Below, piece by piece: positions 15,469 through 26,813 of a stretch of DNA of 64,000 nt (its first letter is position 1; every line of letters starts with the position of its first letter). This stretch comes from Actinoplanes cyaneus (GTDB lineage: Bacteria > Actinomycetota > Actinomycetes > Mycobacteriales > Micromonosporaceae): contig NZ_BOMH01000028.1 of assembly GCF_016862095.1 (NCBI RefSeq), positions 310,001 to 374,000 on the forward strand. Reading direction: 5' to 3'. The position numbers and the translations under genes are program-made. The notes beneath the pieces were generated by a model. That model saw only the letters and a program-made list of their open reading frames with translations. It was not told where the DNA came from and did not search any database.

Positions 15469-16140
15469 TCAGCGGGCAGGCTTGGCGGTGTCCGCCTCGG
15501 GGACCCGGACCGAGATCTCGTCGCCCAGGACGAACCCGGCGTTCAGCTCCAGCTCGTCGCCGGACCAGAAGCGCCCCGGGTCATACCAGTTGGCCTTGCG
15601 GTTGTGCGGCAGCAGCCCCATGTCCTCGTAGGTGACCGCGACCACCTCCGCGCAGTACGCCTTCTCCAGCGTCGCGTCGCCGGCCTGTGACGGCTTCCAC
15701 GGCGGGCGGATCAGCGGGACCCGGCCGCGGGCCCAGCGCCAGGCGAGCTGGGACGTCGACGGGAACGGGGTGCCGTCGAGACGGGCGACCGTCTTGAGCG
15801 CCTTGTCCTCCATGGCGCGGGTCACGCCCGGCTCCAGCTGGCGCAGCCAGCCGCGCTGGCCGTAACGGCGGGCCCAGACGGTGACCGCGTCGCGCAGGTC
15901 GTGCAGCTGGACGCCGCGCTGGAACGTGCCGGACCACAGGTCGGGCAGGGACTTGCCCAGCTCGGCGTGCCACATGAGGGGTGGCATGTCCTCGATCACC
16001 AGGGACATCCCGACATGGTTCACCGGGCTGTTGGTGAGGGTCTGGATGGCTCGGTCCGGGCCGGAGCGACCGCGGAAGATCCAGATGTCACCCGTGCGGG
16101 TCAGTTCGATGGCCTCGTCGAGGCTGATGTCGGCAACCAC
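15469..16140 (-). CDS. Permuted papain-fold (YiiX/NlpC-P60-like) protein
   Basis: 223 residues. The N-terminal strand GDIWIFRGRSGPDRAIQ, then NHVGMSLVIED with a candidate catalytic His, WHAELG, and a late KAYCAEVVAVTYEDMGLL with a candidate catalytic Cys, give the His-before-Cys order of circularly permuted NlpC/P60 enzymes such as YiiX. These hydrolyse amide or ester bonds in peptidoglycan or lipid substrates. There is no signal peptide, so a cytoplasmic or membrane-peripheral site is likely. The start is GTG 16140. It lies only 18 bp from the start of the divergent gene at 16158, and a GAGAAT hexamer 6 nt upstream suggests leaderless transcription. The fold assignment is by motif order. Confidence 0.7.
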   Translation of the reverse strand: MVADISLDEAIELTRTGDIWIFRGRSGPDRAIQTLTNSPVNHVGMSLVIEDMPPLMWHAELGKSLPDLWSGTFQRGVQLHDLRDAVTVWARRYGQRGWLRQLEPGVTRAMEDKALKTVARLDGTPFPSTSQLAWRWARGRVPLIRPPWKPSQAGDATLEKAYCAEVVAVTYEDMGLLPHNRKANWYDPGRFWSGDELELNAGFVLGDEISVRVPEADTAKPAR

Positions 16141-16157
16141 GTGTCTATTCTCAGCAG
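16141..16157. promoter_or_regulatory. Overlapping divergent -10 elements (bidirectional promoter)
   Basis: On the plus strand TATTCT (16146-16151) ends 6 nt before ATG 16158. On the minus strand GAGAAT (complement of 16147-16152) ends 6 nt before GTG 16140. The two hexamers overlap with a 1-nt offset, and the start codons are 18 bp apart, so both genes can be leaderless from one symmetric promoter core. Confidence 0.55.
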
Positions 16158-16328
16158 ATGCGGTGGTGGAAGGTAGCGGGACTGGCGGGGCTGGCGGGAG
16201 TCGCGGCGACCGGGGCGGTGATGGCCCGGGCCGAACGCAAGCGCAGGGCATACTCCCCCGACGAGATCCGGGAGCGGTTGCACGCCCGGGTGGCGGAGAC
16301 CGCGGCCGGGCCGGAGCAGAGCGAGTAA
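16158..16328 (+). CDS. Small membrane protein, 56 aa
   Basis: The translation begins MRWWKVAGLAGLAGVAATGA and ends VAETAAGPEQSE. It has one N-terminal hydrophobic helix (residues 6-22) after a short positive cap, then a charged, helical soluble part (RAERKRRAYSPDEIRERLHARVAE). Codon use is typical of the window. The -10 TATTCT 6 nt before the ATG gives a leaderless start. The gene ends 5 nt before the convergent phosphatase gene, so it fills the space exactly. No known domain. It probably sits in the membrane with the charged tail in the cytoplasm. Confidence 0.72.
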   Translation: MRWWKVAGLAGLAGVAATGAVMARAERKRRAYSPDEIRERLHARVAETAAGPEQSE

Positions 16329-16332
16329 TCGT

Positions 16333-17382
16333 TCACTCGGCGAGGTCCGTGTCCCGGAGCAGGGACCAGAGGCCGGCGCCGTCCGGGGCGGCGAACCACG
16401 TCTTGCCCCCGGACGGCACGGCCTCGGCCTCCTCGGTAGGGCCGGGCACGGCGCCGGCCAGCACCGCCTGGGTCGGCGAGAGCCGGCGGATCGCCACGGC
16501 GGCCACATTGTCCGGGTGCTCGCGGGCGAACTCGGAGTAGATCTCCTGGTCGTGCTGCCCGTCGTCGCCGACGAGCAGCCATTTGACGTCGGGGAACTCC
16601 TGAGCGAGCCGGCGCAGCGAGTTGCGCTTGTGCTCCTGGCCGCTGCGGAACCAGCGATCCGGCGTCGGGCCCCAGTCGGTGAGCAGGATCGGGCCGGCCG
16701 GGTAGAGGTGGCGGCTGAGGAACCGGCTCAGCGTCGGCGCGACGTTCCACGCCCCGGTGGAGAGATAGATCACCGGCGCGCCCGGGTTCGCGTTGATCAG
16801 CCGCTCGTAGAGCACCGCCATGCCGGGGACCGCCATGCGCGCGTGCTCGTCGAGAACGAACGTGTTCCACGCGGCGAGCAGCGGGCGGGGCAGCGCGGTG
16901 ACCATGACCGTGTCGTCGATGTCGGAGACCAGGCCGAACTTGACGGCCGGGTCGATCACCCGGATCGGGGCGTCGGCCGGGGCGGCGCCCTCGCAGTGCA
17001 GCCGGACGCTGGCCCAGCCGGGCTCGAGGTCGCCCTTGACCCGGCAGTCCACATAACCGCTGCGGTCGGTGCGGGTCTCGGTGACGCTGCCGCCGACCTC
17101 GATGCGCACGACGGCGTTGCTGACCGGCGTGGTGGTGAAGCTGCGCCAGCCGCGCAGTTTCTCCCGCTTCTTACGGACCAGGCGGGGACGGGACAGCAGC
17201 ACCCGGCCCATCACCCGGGCCCAGCCGGGGGCGCCGTAGCCGGTGTAGGCCGTGATGTACGGCTTCCAGCCACGGTTGCGCAGGTTGCGCTCGATCACCT
17301 GGTGCACGGCATCCTCGACCAGCGCAGCCCGGTGGATCCGGGTCATCGCCTTGGACGACTCCGCCGGTGTTACCGCCACCAT
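16333..17382 (-). CDS. App1-type phosphatase domain protein (DUF2183)
   Basis: 349 residues. A beta-rich N-terminal domain (VVRIEVGGSVTETRTDRSGYVDC) precedes a HAD-like App1 domain with the catalytic DxDxT motif (LVSDIDDTVMVT), then IYLSTGAWNVAPTL, LLTDWGPTPDRWFRSG, KRNSLRRLAQEFPDVKWLLVGDDGQHD and the C-terminal IYSEFAREHP. In yeast App1 is a Mg-dependent phosphatidate phosphatase; bacterial members are assumed to act on a phospholipid or a similar phosphate ester. The start is uncertain: ATG 17382 has GGAGGAG directly against it, and TTG 17421 has no ribosome site. It is divergent in position from the next minus genes but may share their transcript. Confidence 0.87.
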   Translation of the reverse strand: MVAVTPAESSKAMTRIHRAALVEDAVHQVIERNLRNRGWKPYITAYTGYGAPGWARVMGRVLLSRPRLVRKKREKLRGWRSFTTTPVSNAVVRIEVGGSVTETRTDRSGYVDCRVKGDLEPGWASVRLHCEGAAPADAPIRVIDPAVKFGLVSDIDDTVMVTALPRPLLAAWNTFVLDEHARMAVPGMAVLYERLINANPGAPVIYLSTGAWNVAPTLSRFLSRHLYPAGPILLTDWGPTPDRWFRSGQEHKRNSLRRLAQEFPDVKWLLVGDDGQHDQEIYSEFAREHPDNVAAVAIRRLSPTQAVLAGAVPGPTEEAEAVPSGGKTWFAAPDGAGLWSLLRDTDLAE

Positions 17383-17480
17383 CTCCTCCTCGCCGTTGCG
17401 CTCTCCCCGCCGCCGCGCCAAACGTTACCGGTCGGGTGCGACAGGCCGCTCGGGAACGTGAGCCCGGTCCAGGATGGACA

Positions 17481-18176
17481 TCACGCCGCAGCCGGGAATT
17501 CGGCAGTCGTCCACTGGTCCGCCCACCACTGCGGGTCGGGCTCCTCCCCGGCGTCCACCCGCAGCGGCGCGGCCATCGCCTCGGCGCGCAACCCGGCCAG
17601 CGCCTCGCCGGCCGCCTCCATGCTGCGCCAGGCGGCGCGTTCCCGCTCGACGGCCTCGGTCCAGCCGGCCAGCCGGTGCGCCCGGGCCGCCTGGGCGAGC
17701 ACCGCCTCCTGCTGGACCGGGTGCAGGCGAGGGTTCCAGCCGCGGTGCGCGAAGACGTCGTTGAGCATGTCGATGGAGAGGTCCTGGGCACGGCACAGCT
17801 CGCTGGCCGCGCGGTGCAGATAACGCTGGCGGTCGACGTTCTCGCCGGGTTTGCGGCGGCGGCTCATCAGCGGAAAGGCGCCCGCCGAGGCGATGCGATT
17901 ACAGGCACGATCAGCTTTCTCGTACGCCGTCCAGGCCTCGTCCACAGCCGCCTGGGCGGACTCCCACTCGGTGCGGCGCCGGCGCGCGGTCTCCGCGGCC
18001 TGCTCGGCGGCGACGGCCACCTCCTCGGCGTATCGCTGCCGCGCGGCGGCGTCGGGCGTCGGCTCGGTGAGCACGCGGGGAATCGAGACGGTCGCCGCGG
18101 CGACGGCGAGGAGCAGCACGATGATCAGCCAGATCGCGACGGCTTGCGGGATGGAGCTCAGGAAGACGGAACCCAC
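17481..18176 (-). CDS. Membrane-anchored coiled-coil protein of unknown function
   Basis: 231 residues. One N-terminal transmembrane helix (AVAIWLIIVLLLAVAAATV) is followed by a long Ala/Glu/Arg-rich helical region (YAEEVAVAAEQAAETARRRRTEWESAQAAVDEAW) that should form a coiled coil, then a Trp-containing C-terminal part (EPDPQWWADQWTTAEFPAAA). No catalytic motif is visible. GTG 18176 has GGGGG 8 nt upstream. It lies 57 nt downstream of a second small envelope protein on the same strand and 98 nt upstream of the App1 gene, so the three could form one unit. Confidence 0.72.
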   Translation of the reverse strand: MGSVFLSSIPQAVAIWLIIVLLLAVAAATVSIPRVLTEPTPDAAARQRYAEEVAVAAEQAAETARRRRTEWESAQAAVDEAWTAYEKADRACNRIASAGAFPLMSRRRKPGENVDRQRYLHRAASELCRAQDLSIDMLNDVFAHRGWNPRLHPVQQEAVLAQAARAHRLAGWTEAVERERAAWRSMEAAGEALAGLRAEAMAAPLRVDAGEEPDPQWWADQWTTAEFPAAA

Positions 18177-18233
18177 GGAACACCCCCAGGGCAGCGGAAC
18201 GGGACGACGAACCGACGTGAAGCGCAGGAATCG

Positions 18234-18587
18234 TCAGCGGGTGGGGGGCGCCCGCGGGCCGCCGGCGGCGGGGACGACCCCGGCGCCTAGAGCCGGGGCC
18301 GGGGAACCGGCGGCCGTGGCGGCCGTCTCGGCCGGGGGCGACGCCGGCAGGGCGCGGGCCGGGCGCTCCTCGGTGACGCTCGTCTCCGAGGCGGCAGCGA
18401 GGCCCGGCTCCGACACGGCAGCGGCGACCGGCGGGACCGGCGCGGGGGCGGCCTCGAGCGGCGCGGGCGCGGCCTGGGCCGGCAGGCGCAGGGTCACGGC
18501 CAGGGCCAGCAGGGCGAGGCTCGTGAGGAACCGCAGCAGGCGGCGACCGTCCGATGGACGGTTCGTCCCAGGCGCCACAGCGGTCAC
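18234..18587 (-). CDS. Ala/Pro-rich secreted or anchored protein
   Basis: 117 residues. A positive N-terminus (GRRLLRF) precedes a hydrophobic segment LTSLALLALAVTLRLPAQA, a signal peptide with a plausible AQA cleavage site. The rest is low complexity, rich in Ala and Pro, with no recognisable fold (APAPLEAAPAPVPPVAAA...). GTG 18587 has GGTAGG 8 nt upstream; GTG 18623 is an alternative with a poorer site. Low-complexity composition makes frame support weaker than for its neighbours. If real, it is probably an extracellular or periplasmic-face linker protein. Confidence 0.5.
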   Translation of the reverse strand: MTAVAPGTNRPSDGRRLLRFLTSLALLALAVTLRLPAQAAPAPLEAAPAPVPPVAAAVSEPGLAAASETSVTEERPARALPASPPAETAATAAGSPAPALGAGVVPAAGGPRAPPTR

Positions 18588-18683
18588 CCTGGTCAACCTA
18601 CCGGTGCGCAGGTCAGCGTGCACCCGTCCGGCAGATTACGGACCCCGGAGGGAGGTCACCCCCGGTCACCCGGGCGAGGGACC

Positions 18684-19547
18684 ATGGTTGTCATGGACTT
18701 CGGCGTGGTGGAGCAGGTGGCCCGGCTGGACGGCTGGCTGGGCGAGGGTGGCGTGGTGGTGCTCAGCGGTGCGGGGCTCTCCACCGACTCCGGCATCCCG
18801 GATTACCGGGGGCCGTCCGGCTCGGCGCGGCGCAACACCCCGATGACCTATCAGACGTTCACCGGCGACCCGGTCGCCCGCCGGCGCTACTGGGCGCGCA
18901 GCCACCTCGGGTGGAAGACGATCGGCCGGGCCGCTCCGAACGCCGGTCATCTCGCCGTGGCCCGCTGGCAGGAGCGTGGCCTGCTGCACGGGGTGATCAC
19001 GCAGAACGTGGACGGGCTGCACCAGGCGGCCGGCGCGCGCGACGTCGTCGAGCTGCACGGCAACCTGGCCCGGGTCACGTGTCTGGACTGCGGCGTGCTG
19101 ACCGGCCGGGCGGAGCTGGAGCACCGGCTGACCGCCGCGAACCCGGACTTCAGCGCGGTGGCCTCGGCGGTGAACGCGGACGGCGACGTGGATCTGGACG
19201 AGACGGCGCTGGACGGATTCCGCGTGGTCGACTGCCTGTCCTGCGCCGGGACGCTGAAGCCGGACGTCGTCTACTTCGGCGAGACCGTGCCGGCCGACCG
19301 CGTGTCGCGCGCGTTCGAGCTGGTCGCCGGGGCGCGCACGCTGCTGGTCCTGGGCTCCTCGCTGACCGTCATGTCGGGTCGCCGGTTCGTGCTGCGGGCG
19401 GTCAAGCAGGGCATCCGGGTGGCGATCGTGAACCGCGGAGTGACGCGCGGGGAGCCGTACGCGGACCTCTTGATCGATGCCCCTCTGGGTGTCGTTCTTC
19501 CGAATCTTGCCCGGGATACCGATACGCACCGTTTGTTGCCTCAGTAA
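18684..19547 (+). CDS. Sir2-family NAD-dependent protein deacylase
   Basis: 287 residues. NAD-binding motifs are GAGLSTDSGIPDYRG and TQNVDGLH; the catalytic His is in ELHGN; four zinc ligands occur as CLDC and CLSC; further conserved segments are KPDVVYFGE, VLGSSLTV and IVNRG. This is a complete sirtuin that removes acyl groups from lysines using NAD. In actinobacteria such enzymes act on acyl-CoA synthetases and other metabolic enzymes. ATG 18684 is chosen (GAGGGA just upstream); ATG 18693 is possible. It is divergent from the upstream Ala/Pro-rich gene. Confidence 0.92.
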   Translation: MVVMDFGVVEQVARLDGWLGEGGVVVLSGAGLSTDSGIPDYRGPSGSARRNTPMTYQTFTGDPVARRRYWARSHLGWKTIGRAAPNAGHLAVARWQERGLLHGVITQNVDGLHQAAGARDVVELHGNLARVTCLDCGVLTGRAELEHRLTAANPDFSAVASAVNADGDVDLDETALDGFRVVDCLSCAGTLKPDVVYFGETVPADRVSRAFELVAGARTLLVLGSSLTVMSGRRFVLRAVKQGIRVAIVNRGVTRGEPYADLLIDAPLGVVLPNLARDTDTHRLLPQ

Positions 19548-19634
19548 ACGAACCCGGCTTCCGCTGGTTACCGGAATGAAACCTAAATAGATCTCGGCCC
19601 CATTGACGTGACTGCGCTCACTGAGGTTGACTGC

Positions 19635-19660
19635 CGGAACCGGTCCCGAAACCGGTTCCG
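19635..19660 (+). promoter_or_regulatory. Palindromic operator upstream of the LacI regulator
   Basis: CGGAACCGGT (19635-19644) and ACCGGTTCCG (19651-19660) are perfect 10-bp arms with a 6-nt centre. Each arm also contains the CCGG core common in LacI-family operators. It lies 45 nt before the regulator's GTG, which suggests autoregulation; TTGACG at 19603-19608 is a possible -35. Confidence 0.6.
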
Positions 19661-19704
19661 AACCTCCGGCGCAACCGGCCGGAAACAAGATTCGCGGAGG
19701 AGCT

Positions 19705-20709
19705 GTGCCGATCACCATCGCCGACGTGGCGGCTCGGGCCAAGGTCAGCAAGACGACCGTGTCCCGGGTTCTCAACGGCAAGGGTGAGCTGGACGAGTCG
19801 ACCGCCGCGCGGGTCCGCGCGGTGATCGAGGAGCTCGGCTACGTCCCCAGCGCCCGCGCGGTGAACCTGGCCCGCGGCCGCACCCGGGTGATCGGCATGC
19901 TGGTGCCCTCGCTGACCTGGCCCTGGATGGGCGAGGTGCTGCAGGGCGCGGTGGACGTGCTGGAGGCCGAGGAGTACGGCCTGCTGCTGTTCACCTTCAA
20001 CCGGGGCGACGACTCGATGCGCCAGTTCGCCGCGCAGGTCGCCGCCAAGTCGTTCGACGGCCTGCTGGCGATCGAGCCGGAGGGCACCCTGAGCTACCTC
20101 GTCACGCTGCACAACCGTGGCCTGCCGATGGTGCTGATCGACGACCGTGACCAGATCGCCGGCGGGCAGATCCCGACCGTCGGCACCACCAACCACAGCG
20201 GAGCGGCCGACGCCGCCCGGCACCTGCTGGGGATCGGGCGCCACAAGCCGCTCGTGATCACCGGCCCGTCCCGGTTCGGATGCACCGTGCAGCGCACCGA
20301 CGGCTTCTCCTCGGCGTTCGCCGAGGCCGGCCACCCGATCCCGGACACTTACGTGCTTCCCGGCGACTTCACGGTCGCGTGCGGGTCCGACGGGGTCAAG
20401 CAGGCGATCGCCGCCGGGCTCGACTTCGACGCCGTCTTCTGCCACAACGACCTCTCCGCCTTCGGCGCCGTCCAGGCCGTTCAGGACGCCGGCCGGCGGG
20501 TGCCGGAGGACGTCGCGGTGGTCGGCTTCGACGACATCCCGATGGCCGCGCACCACCAGCCGGCGCTCTCCACCGTGCATCAGCCGATGCGCGAGATGGG
20601 CGAGGCGGCGGCACGCACCCTGCTCGCGCACTTCGAGGGGACCGCGCTCCCGAACCGGCCGACGGTGATCCCGGCGACGTTCACCGCGCGGGCCTCGACC
20701 CAGCCCTAG
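19705..20709 (+). CDS. LacI-family transcriptional regulator
   Basis: 334 residues. The N-terminal [23 protein letters not shown] plus [17 protein letters not shown] is the canonical LacI headpiece, with a hinge helix ([14 protein letters not shown]). The periplasmic-binding-like ligand domain (Peripla_BP_3) follows, with [20 protein letters not shown] and [24 protein letters not shown] 19705 has GCGGAGGAG at good spacing; the opening back to 19627 would run through the operator. It sits directly upstream of an oligosaccharide-type ABC importer and a beta-glucosidase, which it probably represses until an inducing sugar binds. Confidence 0.93.
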   Translation: MPITIADVAARAKVSKTTVSRVLNGKGELDESTAARVRAVIEELGYVPSARAVNLARGRTRVIGMLVPSLTWPWMGEVLQGAVDVLEAEEYGLLLFTFNRGDDSMRQFAAQVAAKSFDGLLAIEPEGTLSYLVTLHNRGLPMVLIDDRDQIAGGQIPTVGTTNHSGAADAARHLLGIGRHKPLVITGPSRFGCTVQRTDGFSSAFAEAGHPIPDTYVLPGDFTVACGSDGVKQAIAAGLDFDAVFCHNDLSAFGAVQAVQDAGRRVPEDVAVVGFDDIPMAAHHQPALSTVHQPMREMGEAAARTLLAHFEGTALPNRPTVIPATFTARASTQP

Positions 20710-20740
20710 CACCCAACTCCCACAGCAAGCAGATCCTGTT

Positions 20741-20762
20741 CGACCGGCCACCGGGCCGGTCG
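20741..20762 (+). terminator. Hairpin between the LacI gene and the binding-protein gene
   Basis: CGACCGGCC and GGCCGGTCG are perfect 9-bp arms around a 4-nt loop, 31 nt after the regulator's stop. It may terminate the lacI-type message and separate it from the transport operon. Confidence 0.55.
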
Positions 20763-20867
20763 GGCGACCCCGCACGTCTCGGGGCCGGCTGCCGCCGGTC
20801 ACGCGATGCCGCACGCCCTCCGGGCACCCCTCCCACCGAAATTCGCGAAATCCGAGGAGATTCTCCG

Positions 20868-22553
20868 ATGCAGAGAAGGAAGCTGTTCGCGGTCGCCCTG
20901 GCCGGCGTGCTGGCCACGGGCGGCCTGAGCGCGTGCGGTGACTCGCCGAACGCCAACAAGGACGCGAGCAACAGCAAGAGCGCCGACTTCCTGTCGATCG
21001 GCATGCCGAACGGCACGGTCACCGAGAGCAACAACCCGTTCCTCGGCACCTCGGCCGGCGCGTCGCTCGGTTACCGCTGGACCATCTACGAGCCCCTCGG
21101 CATGTGGAACAACGTCAAGCCGTCCGACCCGGCGAAGCCGTGGCTGGCCAGCGACATCAAGTGGGCCACCGACTACAAGCAGCTCGACGTGACGATCCGG
21201 GACAACGCGACCTGGTCCGACGGGCAGAAGCTGACCGCCGAGGACGTTGCCTACACGTTCAACCTGATCAAGTCGAACGAGGCGCTGAACATCTTCGCGC
21301 TGCCGATCGACCAGGTCACCGTGGCCGGCAGCAAGGTGACGGTCACCTTCAAGTCGTCGCAGTTCACCGCCTGGCACAAGATCATCAGCCAGATCCCGAT
21401 CGTCCCCAAGCACATCTGGGAGAAGATCGCGGACCCGGCCAAGGACCCGATCAAGGAGCCGGTCGGCTCGGGCCCGTACACCCTCAAGACGTTCAGCCAG
21501 CAGGGCATCGTCCTCGAGCGCCGAGAGAGCGGTTACTGGCAGGACAAACCGGCCGTCAAGGAACTCCGGTACACCTCGTACACCGACAACAACGCGCAGA
21601 CCACCGCGCTGGCCAGCGGCCAGTCCGAGTGGAGCTTCGTGTTCATCCCGAACTACCAGCAGACCTTCGTCGCCAAGGACCCGGAGCACTTCAAGGTCTG
21701 GGCGCCGGGCGTGCTGGGCATCCACGGCCTCTACATCAACACCACCCAGGCGCCGTTCGACGACCCGAAGCTGCGCCAGGCGATGAACAAGGTGATCAAC
21801 CGGACCGACATCTTCAACCAGGCCGAGGCCGGTTACTTCCACCCGGAGCTCAAGAGCGTCACGGGTCTGCCGCAGGGCGCTGGTGACGCGTTCGTCACCG
21901 AGGCCTTCAAGGGACAGACGCTCGCGGTCGACGTCGAGGGTGCCAAGAAGATCCTCACCGACGCCGGCTACAAGCTGGACGGCACCACGCTGAAGGACAA
22001 GAGCGGCAAGCCGGTCACCATCAAGCTCAGCGACCCGGCGCCGTGGTCCGACTACCAGACCACGCTCGAGATCATCAAGAGCAACCTGGCCGAGATCGGC
22101 ATCGCGGCCACGGTCGAGAAGCCGAATCAGAACGTCTGGGACCAGAACGTGCAGAAGGGCGACTTCGGCGGCGTCATGCGCTGGACCAACGGTGGCTCGA
22201 CGCCGTTCGACATCTACCAGACCGTGATGGACGGCGACCTGCTCAAGCCGGTCGGCGAGCTCGCCCAGCAGGGCAACTTCGGCCGCTTCAAGAGCCCCGA
22301 GGCGACCGCCGCGCTCAAGGCCTACGCGAACGCGACGAACGACGCGGACCGCACCACCGCCCTGGCCACGATCCAGAAAATCTTCGTGGATCAGGCACCG
22401 ATGCTGCCCGTCGGCTCGGACAACGTCGGTGGCGCCTACAGCACCAAGAACTGGATCGGCTGGCCGTCGGACGCCGACCCGTACGGCCCGATGCAGCCCA
22501 CCCAGTCCGGCGCGCTCGACGTGATCATGCACCTCAAGCCCGCCAACTCCTGA
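20868..22553 (+). CDS. ABC transporter solute-binding lipoprotein, family 5 (Opp/Dpp type)
   Basis: 561 residues. The signal sequence [19 protein letters not shown] ends in lipobox LSAC, so it is tethered to the membrane. The SBP_bac_5 fold shows [61 protein letters not shown] and [13 protein letters not shown]. Family-5 proteins bind oligopeptides, but a subset binds cello- and beta-gluco-oligosaccharides. The linked GH1 enzyme points to the latter here. ATG 20868 has GAGGAG 9 nt upstream. A strong hairpin after the gene should keep its transcript level above that of the membrane genes. Confidence 0.92.
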   Translation: MQRRKLFAVALAGVLATGGLSACGDSPNANKDASNSKSADFLSIGMPNGTVTESNNPFLGTSAGASLGYRWTIYEPLGMWNNVKPSDPAKPWLASDIKWATDYKQLDVTIRDNATWSDGQKLTAEDVAYTFNLIKSNEALNIFALPIDQVTVAGSKVTVTFKSSQFTAWHKIISQIPIVPKHIWEKIADPAKDPIKEPVGSGPYTLKTFSQQGIVLERRESGYWQDKPAVKELRYTSYTDNNAQTTALASGQSEWSFVFIPNYQQTFVAKDPEHFKVWAPGVLGIHGLYINTTQAPFDDPKLRQAMNKVINRTDIFNQAEAGYFHPELKSVTGLPQGAGDAFVTEAFKGQTLAVDVEGAKKILTDAGYKLDGTTLKDKSGKPVTIKLSDPAPWSDYQTTLEIIKSNLAEIGIAATVEKPNQNVWDQNVQKGDFGGVMRWTNGGSTPFDIYQTVMDGDLLKPVGELAQQGNFGRFKSPEATAALKAYANATNDADRTTALATIQKIFVDQAPMLPVGSDNVGGAYSTKNWIGWPSDADPYGPMQPTQSGALDVIMHLKPANS

Positions 22554-22564
22554 TCGCCTGACCG

Positions 22565-22592
22565 CGGGCGTCCCGGTTCGCCGGGACGCCCG
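22565..22592 (+). terminator. Intra-operon hairpin after the binding-protein gene
   Basis: Perfect 12-bp arms CGGGCGTCCCGG / CCGGGACGCCCG close a TTCG tetraloop. It has no T-run, so it may be a partial terminator or a 3' stabiliser giving excess binding protein. Confidence 0.75.
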
Positions 22593-22628
22593 TACCTCCC
22601 TGCTCGCTGCTTTGTAAGGAAACCCGGC

Positions 22629-23683
22629 ATGACGTCGATCCCCGACGCGAAAGCGCCGGCCGGCGAGGTGGTGCTTGAGGCGATCGGCCTGACCAAGCAC
22701 TTCCCCGTCCGCCGGAAGCTGCGCGACCTCTTCTCCAACCGGAAGGATGCGGTGCACGCCGTCGATGACGTGCACCTCACGCTTCGCCGCGGCAAGGTCG
22801 TGGCCCTGGTCGGCGAGTCCGGCTCGGGCAAGTCCACGATCGCCCGGCTGCTCGCCCAGCTCTATCCCCGCACCGGCGGGGACATCCGGCTGCACGGCGA
22901 GACGACCAGGGTCAAGGGAGGTTCGGCGTTCCGCCGGTACTGCTCCCAAGTGCAGATGATCTTCCAGGACCCGTTCGCGTCGCTGAACCCGACGCACACC
23001 ATCCGGTACCACCTGACCCGGTCGTTGAAGATCCACGACAACGCCGGGAAGACGGCCGAGGACCTGGAGAACGCTCTGACCGAGCTCCTCGAGCGGGTGC
23101 AGCTGACCCCGCCGGAGCGGTACCTCGACAAGTTCCCGCACGAGCTCTCCGGCGGCCAGCGGCAGCGTGTGGCGATCGCCCGGGCGCTCGGCGCGCAGCC
23201 CGAGGCGCTGCTCGCCGACGAGCCGGTGTCCATGCTGGACGTCTCGATCCGCCTCGGCGTGCTGAACCTGCTGCGTGACCTGCGGGACCGGCTCAACCTG
23301 GCGATCCTCTACATCACCCACGACATCGCGTCGGCCCGCTACTTCGCGGACGAGACGATGGTGATGTACGCGGGCCGGATGGTCGAGGGCGGCGACAGCG
23401 AGACCGTGACGCAGTCGCCGGCTCACCCGTACACCCGATTGCTGATCGATTCCGCGCCGGACCCGGACCGTCTCGCCGGCGCGTCCGAGGCCGAGGGCAA
23501 GGACGCGGGCAACGGCGAGCCGCCGAGCCTGATCCACCCGCCGAGCGGCTGCCGGTTCCACCCGCGCTGCCCCGCGGTGATGGACCGCTGCAAGACCGAT
23601 CTGCCGGTGCCGCTGGAGATCGGCGACGCGCCCGGCCACTGGGCGGCGTGCTGGCTGTACGACGGCAACAAAGAGGTGGCCCC

Positions 23684-23687
<4 letters not shown>
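22629..23687 (+). CDS. ABC transporter ATP-binding protein (Opp/DppF type)
   Basis: 352 residues. Walker A is GESGSGKST, the Q-loop is in [13 protein letters not shown], the signature [15 protein letters not shown], Walker [12 protein letters not shown] and the switch His in [13 protein letters not shown]. The C-terminal oligopeptide-transporter extension ([13 protein letters not shown] with paired Cys) is present, typical of Opp/Dpp ATPases that may carry an iron-sulfur site. It pairs with the second ATPase at 25738 to power one importer. The stop overlaps the GTG of the first permease by 4 nt. SD AAGGAA precedes ATG 22629. Confidence 0.93.
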
Positions 23688-24664
<977 letters not shown>

Positions 24665-24667
24665 ACC

Positions 24668-26745
<2,078 letters not shown>

Positions 26746-26749
26746 GACA

Positions 26750-26787
26750 GGCGGCCGGCCCCCTGCCGTCGGGGCCGGCCGCCATTT
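26750..26787 (+). terminator. Terminator-like hairpin before the beta-glucosidase gene
   Basis: Perfect 13-bp arms GGCGGCCGGCCCC (26750-26762) and GGGGCCGGCCGCC (26771-26783) are followed by ATTTT. It may terminate or attenuate the transport message before the glycosidase gene. Confidence 0.75.
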
Positions 26788-26813
26788 TCCGCTCTTCACA
26801 TGGGGGAACTTCC

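Noticed and set aside
20799-23639. 946-codon minus-strand opening
   Set aside because: Antisense to the binding-protein and ATPase genes, which have full domain support.
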